This document shows, one piece after another, positions 37,712 through 47,086 of a DNA stretch of 64,000 bases. Made by a program: the position numbers and the translations under genes. The DNA is from Enterobacillus tribolii. Its GTDB lineage: Bacteria; Pseudomonadota; Gammaproteobacteria; Enterobacterales; Enterobacteriaceae. The stretch covers positions 62,001 through 126,000 of the forward strand of contig NZ_QRAP01000010.1 in the NCBI RefSeq assembly GCF_003363015.1, in the 5' to 3' direction. The notes beneath the pieces are model-generated. The model worked only from the letters and a program-made list of their open reading frames with translations. It was not told where the DNA came from and did no database searches. How positions within the stretch are numbered: the stretch's first letter is position 1; each line of letters opens with the position of its first letter.

Positions 37712-40300
37712 GTGTACCAGCGTGAACGTCTTTTTAACCGGCTTGGCCCATTCGCTTATAAAACATTTGTTGAAGCGACCCGTCTATGCCGTAGCTACCG
37801 ACATGAATATGTGGAACTGGAGCATTGGCTGAAGGTGCTGCTGGATTCGCAGGACGGCGATTTGCCAGCCCTGTTCACTCACTATGGCATCAATCAAAAG
37901 CTGATTGCGGACCGTCTCGATAACTTTATCCGCCATATGCCTAACTGTAATACCGCGGTGCAGGATTTGTCAGATCGCCTGGAGGCGGCGGTTGAGGCGG
38001 GATTGCTGATAAGCGAGCTGACCGGTACGCAGCGTACGATCCGCACTGCCCACATTTTAATTGGCTTGTTGCAAACGCCTCAGCATCAGCGTTGGTTGTA
38101 TCGTTTGTGCGATGAGTTCAAAAAGTTTCCCGTTGAGCAACTGGCTGAGCAGTACGAGGCGTTTTTACGCGACTCCTGTGAACATGAAGAAAGCAGGGAA
38201 CCCGCTGATGTTCCGGCGGCGCAGGGCGGCGGCGCTCCGGATAACAAGACGGTACAGGCCCTGGATAAGTGGTGCAGTGATTTAACGCGTCAGGCGAAAA
38301 ATGGGGAAATCGATCCCGTTATCGGACGGGAAGCCGAGCTACGCCAGATGGTGGACATTTTACTGCGCCGTCGCCAAAACAACCCGATTCTTGTGGGCGA
38401 GGCCGGCGTGGGAAAAACGGCGGTTGTGGAGGCGCTTGCCCGCCGTTTAGCCAGCGGAGATGTGCCCCCCCTGTTACAGGGGGCGCGCCTGTTGTCGTTA
38501 GATCTCGGGCGAATGCAGGCCGGCGCCAGCCTGCGTGGTGAGTTCGAGTCGCGCCTGAAGGCTTTGATTGATGGTATTCAGCAGTCGCCGACCCCGGTCA
38601 TTCTCTTTTGCGATGAAGCCCATACCCTGGTTGGCGCCGGGGGGCAAGCCGGTACCGGGGATGCCGTCAACCTGTTAAAGCCGCTGCTGGCCCGCGGGGC
38701 GTTGCGCATGATCGCTGCGACCACCTGGTCGGAATATAAACAGTTCATTGAGCCGGATTCTGCATTAACACGCCGCTTTCAGCGAGTATTCATCGGAGAG
38801 CCCGACGAGGCGACTGCGGTGGATATGTTGCGTGCGATCGCGCCGCACTTTGCCCGTCATCATAATGTGACAATCCGTGATGCCGCGCTCTCTGCTGCGG
38901 TTCGTCTCTCCTTGCGTAATTTGCCTGCGCGTCAGCTGCCGGATAAAGCGATCAGCCTTTTAGACACCGCCTGCGCGCGAGTGGCGTTAAGCCAGCATGC
39001 GCAGCCCCAGGCAATCGAACAGTTAGCCGCGCGGCTGGAGATTCTTAAGACAGAACACGGTTATCTGCAGCGTGAAATTCAGCTGGGCGCCGCGGTGGGG
39101 GAGCGTTTAGCCGACGTCGAGGCACAGATTCCACACCTGGAGCAAGAGCTTGCCGGCCTGCGCGATCGCAATATCCGGGAGCAGGCGTTGGTACGGGAAC
39201 TTATCCCTGTTGATGATGGCGCAGGTGTTATTACTGAAAATGCCCGCTGGCCAGAGCTGGCGGCGCTGCAACAGGACAAGACACTGGTCTATCCGTGGGT
39301 AGATGAGCAGACCATCGCAGATGTGCTTTCCGACTGGACCGGGATTCCGTCAGGAAAAATGTTGCAGGACGATATCGAATGCATCCTCAATCTCGAACAG
39401 CATCTTGGCGAACATATATTTGGTCAGGATAACGCCATCCGTGAAATCGCTCAGACCATGCGTATCGCCCGCGCAGGCATTCAGTCCCAGGAACGGCCGC
39501 TGGGTATTTTTCTGCTGGCAGGCTCGACCGGCACCGGTAAAACGGAAACGGCCAACGTATTGGCGGAAATGTTATACGGGGGTGCGCATAACCTGATTAC
39601 GTTCAATATGAGCGAATTCCAGGAAGCCCACACGCTTTCTACGCTGAAGGGGGCGCCGCCCGGATATGTTGGCTATGGCAAGGGCGGCAAACTGACGGAG
39701 GCCGTCAGGCGCAAACCGTATTCGATTATTTTGCTTGATGAATTTGATAAAGCGCATCCCGATATTCATGACGCTTTCTATCAGGTCTTCGATAAAGGCT
39801 GGATGGAGGATTCTGAAGGCCGCATCGTAAGTTTCCGGCAGTGCTTCATTTTTCTTACGTGCAATCAGGGCGCCGATGAGATCGAACAAGCGTTTCAGGG
39901 TGAGGAACCGGTGAAGCCGGCCACGCTCAGGCCGCTGGTCTATGACGCGCTGCTGCGCAGCTTCGCGCCCGCCTTGTTGGCCCGGCTCAACATCATTCCC
40001 TATGTCCCCCTGAATCAGGACGCTTTAGCCGCCATTGCCGGGCATGGCCTGGCCCGTCTGGGGCGGCGCTTACTGGCGGAAACGGGGGCGGCATTGGTGT
40101 TGGACGGCGATATCCCCCTTTGGATTGCGTCACGGGTCATTAGCCACCCGAACAGGGGGCGTGCGGTGGATGAGCTGTTGCGGCAGGCAGTGCTGCCAGT
40201 CATCGGTAATGAGGTATTGCGGCGTAAACAGGCGGGGCAGCCATTGAAAGAGGTACGGCTCATTACTGATGCGACAGAACTCAGTATGGAATTCGCATGA
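37712..40300 (+). CDS. tssH: T6SS AAA+ ATPase TssH (ClpV)
   Basis: This 862-residue ClpB-like unfoldase disassembles contracted TssB/TssC sheaths for reuse. It has an N-terminal Clp repeat domain (about 1-160) and two AAA+ modules. Walker A sequences are GEAGVGKTAVVEAL (about 229-236) and GSTGTGKTETANVL; Walker B sequences are VILFCDEAHTLVG and SIILLDEFDKAHPD. GTG 37712 was chosen because AAAGGAGT precedes it and the ClpV N-terminus (ERLFNRLGPFAYKTFVEATR) starts there; an upstream ATG at 37637 lies inside tssG. Confidence 0.95.
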   Translation: MYQRERLFNRLGPFAYKTFVEATRLCRSYRHEYVELEHWLKVLLDSQDGDLPALFTHYGINQKLIADRLDNFIRHMPNCNTAVQDLSDRLEAAVEAGLLISELTGTQRTIRTAHILIGLLQTPQHQRWLYRLCDEFKKFPVEQLAEQYEAFLRDSCEHEESREPADVPAAQGGGAPDNKTVQALDKWCSDLTRQAKNGEIDPVIGREAELRQMVDILLRRRQNNPILVGEAGVGKTAVVEALARRLASGDVPPLLQGARLLSLDLGRMQAGASLRGEFESRLKALIDGIQQSPTPVILFCDEAHTLVGAGGQAGTGDAVNLLKPLLARGALRMIAATTWSEYKQFIEPDSALTRRFQRVFIGEPDEATAVDMLRAIAPHFARHHNVTIRDAALSAAVRLSLRNLPARQLPDKAISLLDTACARVALSQHAQPQAIEQLAARLEILKTEHGYLQREIQLGAAVGERLADVEAQIPHLEQELAGLRDRNIREQALVRELIPVDDGAGVITENARWPELAALQQDKTLVYPWVDEQTIADVLSDWTGIPSGKMLQDDIECILNLEQHLGEHIFGQDNAIREIAQTMRIARAGIQSQERPLGIFLLAGSTGTGKTETANVLAEMLYGGAHNLITFNMSEFQEAHTLSTLKGAPPGYVGYGKGGKLTEAVRRKPYSIILLDEFDKAHPDIHDAFYQVFDKGWMEDSEGRIVSFRQCFIFLTCNQGADEIEQAFQGEEPVKPATLRPLVYDALLRSFAPALLARLNIIPYVPLNQDALAAIAGHGLARLGRRLLAETGAALVLDGDIPLWIASRVISHPNRGRAVDELLRQAVLPVIGNEVLRRKQAGQPLKEVRLITDATELSMEFA

Positions 40301-40351
40301 TGGTTACCGCGGGAAAATGGGATTTATAACTTTTGTTAATACGGGGTTGTT

Positions 40352-42721
40352 ATGCCTTTAATCGAGTTAGAGAATGACAAGCTATCAGTGCTGGATGCCT
40401 TTCCTCTCAGCTTTACTACGCGGGAGCATCTTTCCATAAATCCGGTTTATAAGCTGGAATTTCAGGTTGCCGGCGCAGACCTGGATCTGAGTGCGCTGCT
40501 TGGCGAGATGGTGAAAGTCAGGCTGGAACTACCTGACTCAGCGGGTTACCGCACCTTTTTTACCTATGTGATCGCCGGTTTTGACGAGGGGCAGCGTCAG
40601 GATAAGTTTGTTTATCGTTTGGAAATGAGCACCTGGTTGTGGTTTTTAAAGCAGAACCGTAACTGCAGGATTTTCCAGAATATCAACGTTGTCAGCATCA
40701 TTGAGCAAGTCTTTGCCCGCTATAGTTTTGCTGATTATCGTATCGCTCTTGAAGGCAGTTATGCTCCGCGCGAGTACTGCGTTCAGTTTGAAGAAACCGA
40801 TCTCAATTTTGTCAGCCGCCTGATGGAAGACGAAGGGATTTGGTTCTACTTTGAGCATGGCGAAGAAAATAACACTCTGGTCATCACCGATCGCCAGCAA
40901 TTCCCTGAGTTAGACAGCCGCTACGCCCAGCTAAGCTTTCTGCCCGACAGTGAAGAACGCCGGGCGATCAGGGAGAGTATTCAGCGCATCCAGCGCTCAA
41001 AGCGCATTCACTCCAGTGAAATCGTACTGCGTGATTTTGATTTTCTTAATCCCCGCAACACATTGCAGACTAAGGTGGAGGAAAACCGCGGGCATCTGCA
41101 GGATATTCCGCTGGAGTGGTATGACTACGCCGCCGGATATACCGATACCCAGGAGGGGGAGGCGATTGCGCGGCTGCGTCTGGAGGCGATGCAGAGCAGC
41201 GGCCAGTTGCTGGTGGGAGAAAGCAATGCCACGGGGCTTATTGCCGGGCATACTTTCGAACTCGTTCAGCACCCTGATCCGGGCCGGAACCGCAGTTTTA
41301 AACTCATCAGCTGCGATTATACCTTTCTGCAGGACGGGCCCGACAGTGCCAGCCAGGGGCGCAATGTTACCTGCCGATTCCAGGCGCTGAATGACGATGT
41401 GCCCTACCGTCCGCTGTGTCTGACGCCCAGCCCTCAGGTGCCCGGTGTACAGAGCGCGACCGTTGTGGGCGCCAAACAATCAGAAGTCCATACCGATCAA
41501 TACGCACGGATACGCGTTCATTTTCACTGGGATCGTTACAAAACTACGGAAGAAGACAGCTCCTGCTGGATCCGCGTCGTTCAGGCCTGGGCCGGTAAAG
41601 GTTGGGGGGTTCTGGCGATGCCGCGCGTCGGTCAGGAAGTTTTGGTTACCTATATTGATGGTGACCTCGACCGGCCGATGGTGACGGGCATCGTATATAA
41701 CGGCGAAAACCCACCTCCCTATCGTCTGCCTGAATACATCAACTACTCAGGGCTGGTTTCCCGTTCACTGCGCTTCGGTCAGCCGCAGCATGCCAGCCAA
41801 CTCACGTTTGATGATAACCGGGGCAATGAGCGCGTCATGCTGCATGCAGAACGCGATCTGCAAAAAACGGTGGAGCGCAACTCCGCAACGGCAGTAGGCC
41901 AGGACAGCTATGAAACGGTTGAACGTACCAGCACGGATTGGGTGAGTAATCATATTTCCTATACCGATATGAGTTTCTCCATTACGGGGATGAGCGTTTC
42001 TGCCACGGGATTCAATGCGTCCGCCACCGGAATTAACTTATACGGCAATGGCTTTGAAGTCGGTTTTGTCGGGATAGGAACCTATTTCTGTTTGATCAAC
42101 ACCTCTTTCACCGGCATCGCAACCAGTTTTACCGGTATGTCGACGTCGTTCACCGGTGCCAGCAACAGTATGACGGGGGTGAGTAACTCCATGACAGGCT
42201 GCAGTAACTCGTTCACCGGTTGTAGTAACAGCATGACCGGCAGCAGCCATAGCATGACGGGTTTTAGCAGCAGCATGACGGGTTGCAGCACCAGCATGAC
42301 AGGCAGCAGCTCTTCTTTTACCGGCGACAGCGTTTCCTATACCGGAAACAGCTTCAGCAGTACGGGGTCCAGCACCAGCGAAACCGGGGTGAGCGTCAGT
42401 ACGACGGGCAGCAGCACCAGCGTGACGGGCAGCAGCATCAGTACCACCGGCAGCAGCGTCAGCACAACGGGCAGCAGCATCAGCGCGACAGGCAGCAGTA
42501 TCAGTACCACGGGCAGCAGTATCAGCACCACCGGCAGCAGCATCAGTACGACAGGCAGCAGCATCAGCTCCACCGGCAGCAGCGTCAGTACCACGGGCAG
42601 CAGCATCAGCACGACGGGGAGCAGCATCAGCGTCACGGGCTTGTCGATAAGCTACAACGCCGTGCAGTACGCCGATCATGGGATCGATCTGAAATCCGTC
42701 GGCATGCAAAGTAAAAACTGA
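40352..42721 (+). CDS. vgrG: T6SS spike protein VgrG with 32-heptad C-terminal needle
   Basis: This 789-residue trimeric spike protein follows the gp27/gp5 plan: a gp27-like base (about residues 1-370, with ELENDKLSVLDAFPLSFTTR and YCVQFEETDLNFVSRLMEDE followed by GIWFYFEH), and the OB-fold (about 390-470) with FHWDRYKTTEEDSSCWIRVV and GKGWGVLAMPRVGQEVLVTY. From residue 543 to 766 it is an uninterrupted 7-residue repeat S-x-T-G-x-S-x, 32 heptads long if a 21-residue variant block (564-584) is counted as three. This is likely a long triple-stranded beta-helix needle. No enzymatic C-terminal domain follows, so effectors would be attached through the adjoining spike-assembly genes. Confidence 0.95.
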   Translation: MPLIELENDKLSVLDAFPLSFTTREHLSINPVYKLEFQVAGADLDLSALLGEMVKVRLELPDSAGYRTFFTYVIAGFDEGQRQDKFVYRLEMSTWLWFLKQNRNCRIFQNINVVSIIEQVFARYSFADYRIALEGSYAPREYCVQFEETDLNFVSRLMEDEGIWFYFEHGEENNTLVITDRQQFPELDSRYAQLSFLPDSEERRAIRESIQRIQRSKRIHSSEIVLRDFDFLNPRNTLQTKVEENRGHLQDIPLEWYDYAAGYTDTQEGEAIARLRLEAMQSSGQLLVGESNATGLIAGHTFELVQHPDPGRNRSFKLISCDYTFLQDGPDSASQGRNVTCRFQALNDDVPYRPLCLTPSPQVPGVQSATVVGAKQSEVHTDQYARIRVHFHWDRYKTTEEDSSCWIRVVQAWAGKGWGVLAMPRVGQEVLVTYIDGDLDRPMVTGIVYNGENPPPYRLPEYINYSGLVSRSLRFGQPQHASQLTFDDNRGNERVMLHAERDLQKTVERNSATAVGQDSYETVERTSTDWVSNHISYTDMSFSITGMSVSATGFNASATGINLYGNGFEVGFVGIGTYFCLINTSFTGIATSFTGMSTSFTGASNSMTGVSNSMTGCSNSFTGCSNSMTGSSHSMTGFSSSMTGCSTSMTGSSSSFTGDSVSYTGNSFSSTGSSTSETGVSVSTTGSSTSVTGSSISTTGSSVSTTGSSISATGSSISTTGSSISTTGSSISTTGSSISSTGSSVSTTGSSISTTGSSISVTGLSISYNAVQYADHGIDLKSVGMQSKN
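41978..42649 (+). repeat. 21-bp tandem repeat array inside vgrG
   Basis: About 672 bp encode 32 seven-residue units of the VgrG needle. The distal half is nearly homogenised, with units resembling ACGGGCAGCAGCATCAGC plus one variable codon; the proximal half is diverged (SMTGCSN, SFTGCSN). Such arrays can change copy number by slippage or recombination in steps of 21 bp while keeping the frame. Confidence 0.95.
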
Positions 42722-42734
42722 GGAAGGGATCATT

Positions 42735-44969
42735 ATGCGCATTATTCGCCCTCAGCAGCTTGCGGTCCTGAAGAACGGTTATCAAATCGGTCAGGAATGC
42801 CATATGGGTATCAGCGTGATAGCGGGCTTTTATCTTTCCCGCCCATCGCACTTCGTCACGGAAGCCCAGATATGGCAGGCGTGGAAATCCGCGCCGACTT
42901 CATTTCATGTCCTTGATGGCGCGGAACCAAAGCCCTATGCCGAGTTTTTGCTCGCGGGGCATGCGGGTATCGGCGAGGAAGTGACGGCATTGGACGTTAT
43001 CGCCCATGTTGGGCCGCTGACCCGCCGGTGGCGGGTCGAAGGCGAAAGCAACAAGGCCGGAATGATGACTAAGCCGTTCACACGTATGCCGATGGATCAC
43101 ACGCAAAGCTGGGGAGGTAAAGGTTGCAAGGATAACCCGCTGGGGCGTGGCTACAACGACAATCGCCATCCAACGTTAATGACAATGAATATTGATGGTT
43201 CGGCCATGGTCTGCTCTCCTCTGGCGGCGCCCACGCCGCTTCCGCCCGACTTTCAGGTGCGAAAAAGCTATATAGATGACGTCGCTGGGGCGATGACAGA
43301 CAAACATTATCTTGAAACCTGCTTTCCGGGGCTGCCGCCGTCGATCGATCGCCGCTACTTTCAAACTGCCGCACCGCAGCAATGGCTGAAAAAGGCTGAA
43401 TGGCCGGATGACGTTCCCTTTGAACTGCATGGCTTCCGTGCCGGTTATGACGTATTGGCCGGGGAGTTTCCTGCTGTACGGGCAAGGGCATTTGCCTGGA
43501 GGAATGGGCAGCCGGAGCCCGAAGAGGTGCTGCTGCTGCGTAAAACATTGTGGCTGTTGCCGGATAACGATATTGGTCTGATCGTGTTTACCGGGCATCT
43601 CTCATTGTCACACCTTTTTGAGGAACCGCTGGAGACATTGCTGGTTGCCCTCGATCCCGCGGCTGCGCTGCGTGATGAGGCGCATTATTGCGGCGCATAT
43701 ACTCGCCGCACCCAGGAAGGCGCGCCGCCGTTCGAGTTTCTTAACGATCCGGACCTGATGCCTGAAGGCATGGCGCTGAATGTGATCCGTGATCTGTCCG
43801 ATCACCCGGACTCCAAACGCTATAGCGCATTGCCGTTAGCGAAGGTTGACGCTGCGCGTTTTTATCGTGATTTGCAGGAGACGATTGAACTCTACCGGCA
43901 ACGGCAGAAACAGCGCGAATCAGGCGAATCAGACAAGGCCGGTGCTGAAAACCCTGTGCTGCCCGCAATCTCCGATGAGCTGGGTGAGAACTGGCTGCGG
44001 CAGGGAGAAAATGAAGCGGAAAACATGACGTTCTCCGGTACAGATTTCTCCACACATACCTTGCAAAACAAACAGTTCCGCTATTGCACATTCAATAATT
44101 GCAGTTTCCCCGGTACTTGTCTGCAGGATTGTACTTTCGAGTTTTGCCAGTTCATCTATTGCAGTTTCAGCAAGGCTACGTTCAAAAACGTGACGCTGAA
44201 AAGCTGTTTCGTCCGTAATTCTCGCTTACAGGAAGCGCTGATTGAGCGTGGCGTATGGGAGAAGGTCACGGTGGAATCCTCCGGGTTTCAGATGAGCCGA
44301 TTCAACGGATGTATCTGGAATCATAACGTGATTATGCAAGGGGATTTTAGCCAGTGCAGTTTCGACGACAGTTCACTCAATCATGGCTTTTTTTCCGGCA
44401 CCACACTATCTGACGCAACGTTTCACCAGGGGAATGTGATCTCGTGTGTTTTTGAAAAATGCGCGTCCCAGGGAACGGCATTCAACGGGTGTGCCCTCGA
44501 AAAAGACTCTTTTGTCGGCGGAAGCTGGCAAAAATGCAGCTTTATCGCTTGTCAGATTGAAAGTGTCACCACCGGGCTCGGTATTTCACTTTCCGGTACG
44601 CATTTCGAGCAATGCAGCATGAGCAAAGTCGGGTTCACAAAAGCCGACCTCCGGGACAGCCGCTTTGCCCATTGCACCTTACTGGAAACATGTTGCGACA
44701 TGGCCAATCTTGAGCAGGCGAACGTCACTCACTGTGATATGGCCGGCTTGCGCCTCAAGGATGCGGTACTGATCCACTCTTCGTGGAATGGCGTCAGCCT
44801 GCAACAGGGCATGTTGTACAACGCCGATCTGCGTGATGCCACATTCAGGGGGTGTAATTTTGTCGGCGCCAATCTGGCCATGATCAACCAAAACGTGATG
44901 ACACGCTTTGAACGTTGCCTGATGGAACAAACCCACTGGATACCCCGGCGTTATCGGGCAACCGCCTGA
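42735..44969 (+). CDS. DUF2169-pentapeptide repeat fusion, T6SS spike-associated
   Basis: This 744-residue protein joins an N-terminal DUF2169 domain (about residues 10-330) to a C-terminal pentapeptide-repeat beta-helix (about 430-735). DUF2169 proteins are encoded beside vgrG and PAAR genes and are thought to be effector-loading adaptors. The DUF2169 part shows HLSLSHLFEEPLETLLVALD-type sequence and the YNDNRHPT motif. The repeat part shows units such as CTFNN, CSFPG and CTFEF, and is unusually rich in Cys. It follows vgrG by 13 bp and precedes another pentapeptide gene, DUF3540 and a PAAR-like gene. A role in mounting cargo on the spike is likely; the repeat domain might itself be cargo. 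Confidence 0.85.
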   Translation: MRIIRPQQLAVLKNGYQIGQECHMGISVIAGFYLSRPSHFVTEAQIWQAWKSAPTSFHVLDGAEPKPYAEFLLAGHAGIGEEVTALDVIAHVGPLTRRWRVEGESNKAGMMTKPFTRMPMDHTQSWGGKGCKDNPLGRGYNDNRHPTLMTMNIDGSAMVCSPLAAPTPLPPDFQVRKSYIDDVAGAMTDKHYLETCFPGLPPSIDRRYFQTAAPQQWLKKAEWPDDVPFELHGFRAGYDVLAGEFPAVRARAFAWRNGQPEPEEVLLLRKTLWLLPDNDIGLIVFTGHLSLSHLFEEPLETLLVALDPAAALRDEAHYCGAYTRRTQEGAPPFEFLNDPDLMPEGMALNVIRDLSDHPDSKRYSALPLAKVDAARFYRDLQETIELYRQRQKQRESGESDKAGAENPVLPAISDELGENWLRQGENEAENMTFSGTDFSTHTLQNKQFRYCTFNNCSFPGTCLQDCTFEFCQFIYCSFSKATFKNVTLKSCFVRNSRLQEALIERGVWEKVTVESSGFQMSRFNGCIWNHNVIMQGDFSQCSFDDSSLNHGFFSGTTLSDATFHQGNVISCVFEKCASQGTAFNGCALEKDSFVGGSWQKCSFIACQIESVTTGLGISLSGTHFEQCSMSKVGFTKADLRDSRFAHCTLLETCCDMANLEQANVTHCDMAGLRLKDAVLIHSSWNGVSLQQGMLYNADLRDATFRGCNFVGANLAMINQNVMTRFERCLMEQTHWIPRRYRATA

Positions 44970-44995
44970 CGCTTTACTTTGACAGGGAGAATGGA

Positions 44996-46099
44996 ATGAC
45001 AGGGTTACAAGATCAGGGAGCGATCCCTGATAAACCGCGCCGTATCGTTGGGAAGTCTTTTCGCCGGCGTAAGATCGGTTCGCTGGCGTTAGCGCAGGTT
45101 TGCTTCACAGACTGCATATTCACCGATCTGGAGATCGGCGATTTAACGGCGCAAGGGCTGCACTTCGAGCGTTGTCAGTTCAGAAACGTCCGTTTTCTTG
45201 GCGGTCGCCTGGATGTTTGCACGTTGCAACAGTGCCAGGTCGATAATTTCAGCGCGCAAGATTTTTCGATGTTCAATTTCTCTTGCCTTGAATCAACATG
45301 GCGGGAGATTCGCTTGCAGGAGTGCCTGATCGAGCGCTGGATGATGTCCGGCTGCCGTCTGGAGCAAGCTCAGTGGCAGAATGTTCGTATCAGTTACTGG
45401 ACAGCACAAAATACGCCGGTAGACGGGCTTACCATGACCGATGGCGAAATGCAGGATGGTAACTGGCACGGATGTGTCCTGCGGCGGATCGACTGGAAAA
45501 ACACCTCCCTGATCCGGCAGGTTATGGGCAGTTGCATCCTTGAAGAGTGCCGCTACAAAGACAATGCCTGCGACATATTGGTTTGGAGTTCATGCCAGCT
45601 GCGCGGACTCGATCTGCGCAATCTGAACCTCGCGAATGCCGGTTTTCAAAACTCCCGGCTGCAAGAATGCCGGTTTGAAAAGTGCAGTTTAGAGGCCGCC
45701 CAGTTCAACGGCGCAGATATTCTCCGTTGCGACTTCAGCCAGGCAAACTTATCCAACGCTCAGTTCACCGATGCGACATTGACCGGCTGTGGTTTTACTT
45801 CCGCCCGATTAACAAGAGCCTCTTTACTGCGCGCGAAGTTGGTGAAGTGCAGCTTGGTACGCGCCGATCTCAGCCATGCAGACATGCGCTACAGCGATCT
45901 GAAAACCACGCTATTACAGTCCGCCATTACCGATAAAACCCGTTTGCACGGTGCCCAGCTGCAAATACTGGACTGTGCATTACAAACACCGGAACCCCTT
46001 ATGGGGCAGATCGATAACTGGTACCAGCATCATCAGCCCGGGCCTGTTGAACCTGCCCAATTTCCGCCTTTACCTTCAGGAGCCAGTCGTTATGTCTGA
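44996..46099 (+). CDS. Pentapeptide-repeat protein, T6SS spike-associated
   Basis: This 367-residue protein is composed almost entirely of pentapeptide repeats of the A(D/N)LxX type, for example ADILRCDFSQANLSNAQFTD in the C-terminal half. They should form a right-handed quadrilateral beta-helix. The N-terminal half is again Cys-rich (CIFTD, CQFRN, CTLQQ). The frame is open from 44915, but GGGAG precedes ATG 44996 and upstream codons overlap the previous gene. It overlaps the DUF3540 gene by 8 bp. Its place between the DUF2169 fusion and the PAAR module suggests a structural spike partner or a cargo protein; there is no catalytic motif. Confidence 0.85.
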   Translation: MTGLQDQGAIPDKPRRIVGKSFRRRKIGSLALAQVCFTDCIFTDLEIGDLTAQGLHFERCQFRNVRFLGGRLDVCTLQQCQVDNFSAQDFSMFNFSCLESTWREIRLQECLIERWMMSGCRLEQAQWQNVRISYWTAQNTPVDGLTMTDGEMQDGNWHGCVLRRIDWKNTSLIRQVMGSCILEECRYKDNACDILVWSSCQLRGLDLRNLNLANAGFQNSRLQECRFEKCSLEAAQFNGADILRCDFSQANLSNAQFTDATLTGCGFTSARLTRASLLRAKLVKCSLVRADLSHADMRYSDLKTTLLQSAITDKTRLHGAQLQILDCALQTPEPLMGQIDNWYQHHQPGPVEPAQFPPLPSGASRYV

Positions 46100-46715
46100 A
46101 TTAATTCATTTTACTCCCGTGAAACGTAACAGCCAGGGAATGAAGCACGCTGCGGTTCATCCCTATCAACATGTAACGCTCAGAACGCCGGGGCCTCAGC
46201 TCGTGTGCGGACGCATCCGTTCAGAGGATGGAAAGGGGGCGTATTTAGACGCTTATCCGCATCTGCCGTGGTCGGTTGCGCCGAGTTGTTTATTGGCGCC
46301 GCAGACGGGAGATGTGGTGAGTGCGGTCATTAATGACGGGCAGATTTTTGTGACCGCCGTTCTTCAGCGTCAGCATGCGACGTCGCCTCTGGTGCTTAAC
46401 AGCGACGGGGCGCCGCTGCATATCGTGGCGCCCTCGCTGACATTGAAAGCCACTGAACGTGTGGAAATTCAGACGGAAAGCCTCTCGCTTTTGTCCCGAA
46501 CGTCTCAATGGGTCACGGATACGTTGCATCAGGTCGCGCAGTCGCTGTTTGTCCGTGCCGGAAATGCCCACCGGAAAGTGACGTTTGCCGATGAGGTCGA
46601 GGCCCGGCATATCAGCCAGAACGCGGAACAAAGTCTGGTGCTCAATAGCCGGATTGGGTCAATCAATTCCTCAGCCGTACTGAAGTTGGACGGCGGCCAG
46701 GTTCATATGGGGTAA
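46092..46715 (+). CDS. DUF3540 family T6SS spike-module protein
   Basis: This 207-residue protein has the DUF3540 pattern. The N-terminal half has an OB-like barrel (GRIRSEDGKGAYLDAYPHLP, then DVVSAVINDGQIFVTAVLQR). The C-terminal half consists of short beta-helical turns (LTLKATERVEIQTESLSLLS, KVTFADEVEARHISQNAEQS), reminiscent of a small gp5-like spike. DUF3540 genes regularly accompany DUF2169 and DUF4150 genes in T6SS loci. The start ATG overlaps the end of the pentapeptide gene. The frame is open further upstream, but that part lies within the preceding gene and shows no family similarity. Exact role unknown. Confidence 0.8.
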   Translation: MSELIHFTPVKRNSQGMKHAAVHPYQHVTLRTPGPQLVCGRIRSEDGKGAYLDAYPHLPWSVAPSCLLAPQTGDVVSAVINDGQIFVTAVLQRQHATSPLVLNSDGAPLHIVAPSLTLKATERVEIQTESLSLLSRTSQWVTDTLHQVAQSLFVRAGNAHRKVTFADEVEARHISQNAEQSLVLNSRIGSINSSAVLKLDGGQVHMG

Positions 46716-46720
46716 GTACG

Positions 46721-47086
46721 ATGACGGCAGCAAATACACGTGCAGGTGGAATGAGCTTTGTCGGATGCGATCCCATGATCCCCGCGCCGGGGCCAAATAT
46801 TGCACCCAATTCAAACGGAATTCCCAACGTCAGCAACTACTTTTGCTGCGGCGGAAATGAGCAAAATCTGAACACGATTCGAATTTCGACAATTGATACC
46901 GGGATTATTGTGGGGGCTGCATCAGGGACTCATTCCGCCAAAATGGATCCAATGCAGGGTTCCAGTAAGTACTTTATCCAGGGTAGTCCCGCTACACGCT
47001 TAGGAGATATGAGTATGACGAATAACTACAACATGTGTACCACACAGATCGCCCCGAGCCAGACGAAGTATTTCATCAATGTCTAG
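46721..47086 (+). CDS. PAAR-like DUF4150 spike-tip protein
   Basis: This 121-residue DUF4150 protein is a PAAR-like tip that caps the VgrG spike. Recognisable features are the opening MSFVGCDPMIPAPGPNIAPN, the IPNVSNYFCCGGNE segment, and the C-terminal GSPATRLGDMSMTNNYNMCT, with His and Cys residues that may hold a metal as in PAAR proteins. No toxin domain is attached. It starts 5 bp after the DUF3540 gene and overlaps tssJ by 8 bp, so it is translated with them. Confidence 0.87.
   Translation: MTAANTRAGGMSFVGCDPMIPAPGPNIAPNSNGIPNVSNYFCCGGNEQNLNTIRISTIDTGIIVGAASGTHSAKMDPMQGSSKYFIQGSPATRLGDMSMTNNYNMCTTQIAPSQTKYFINV

Noticed and set aside
41978-42649. Regular 21-bp repeats that could suggest a CRISPR array
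   Set aside because: The repeats are contiguous without spacers, keep one reading frame and encode the VgrG heptad needle.
42038-42742. Long antisense open frames rich in Ala/Asp or Leu/Pro/Val opposite the vgrG repeats
   Set aside because: They arise from the low-complexity repeat on the other strand, have no ribosome site and resemble no family.
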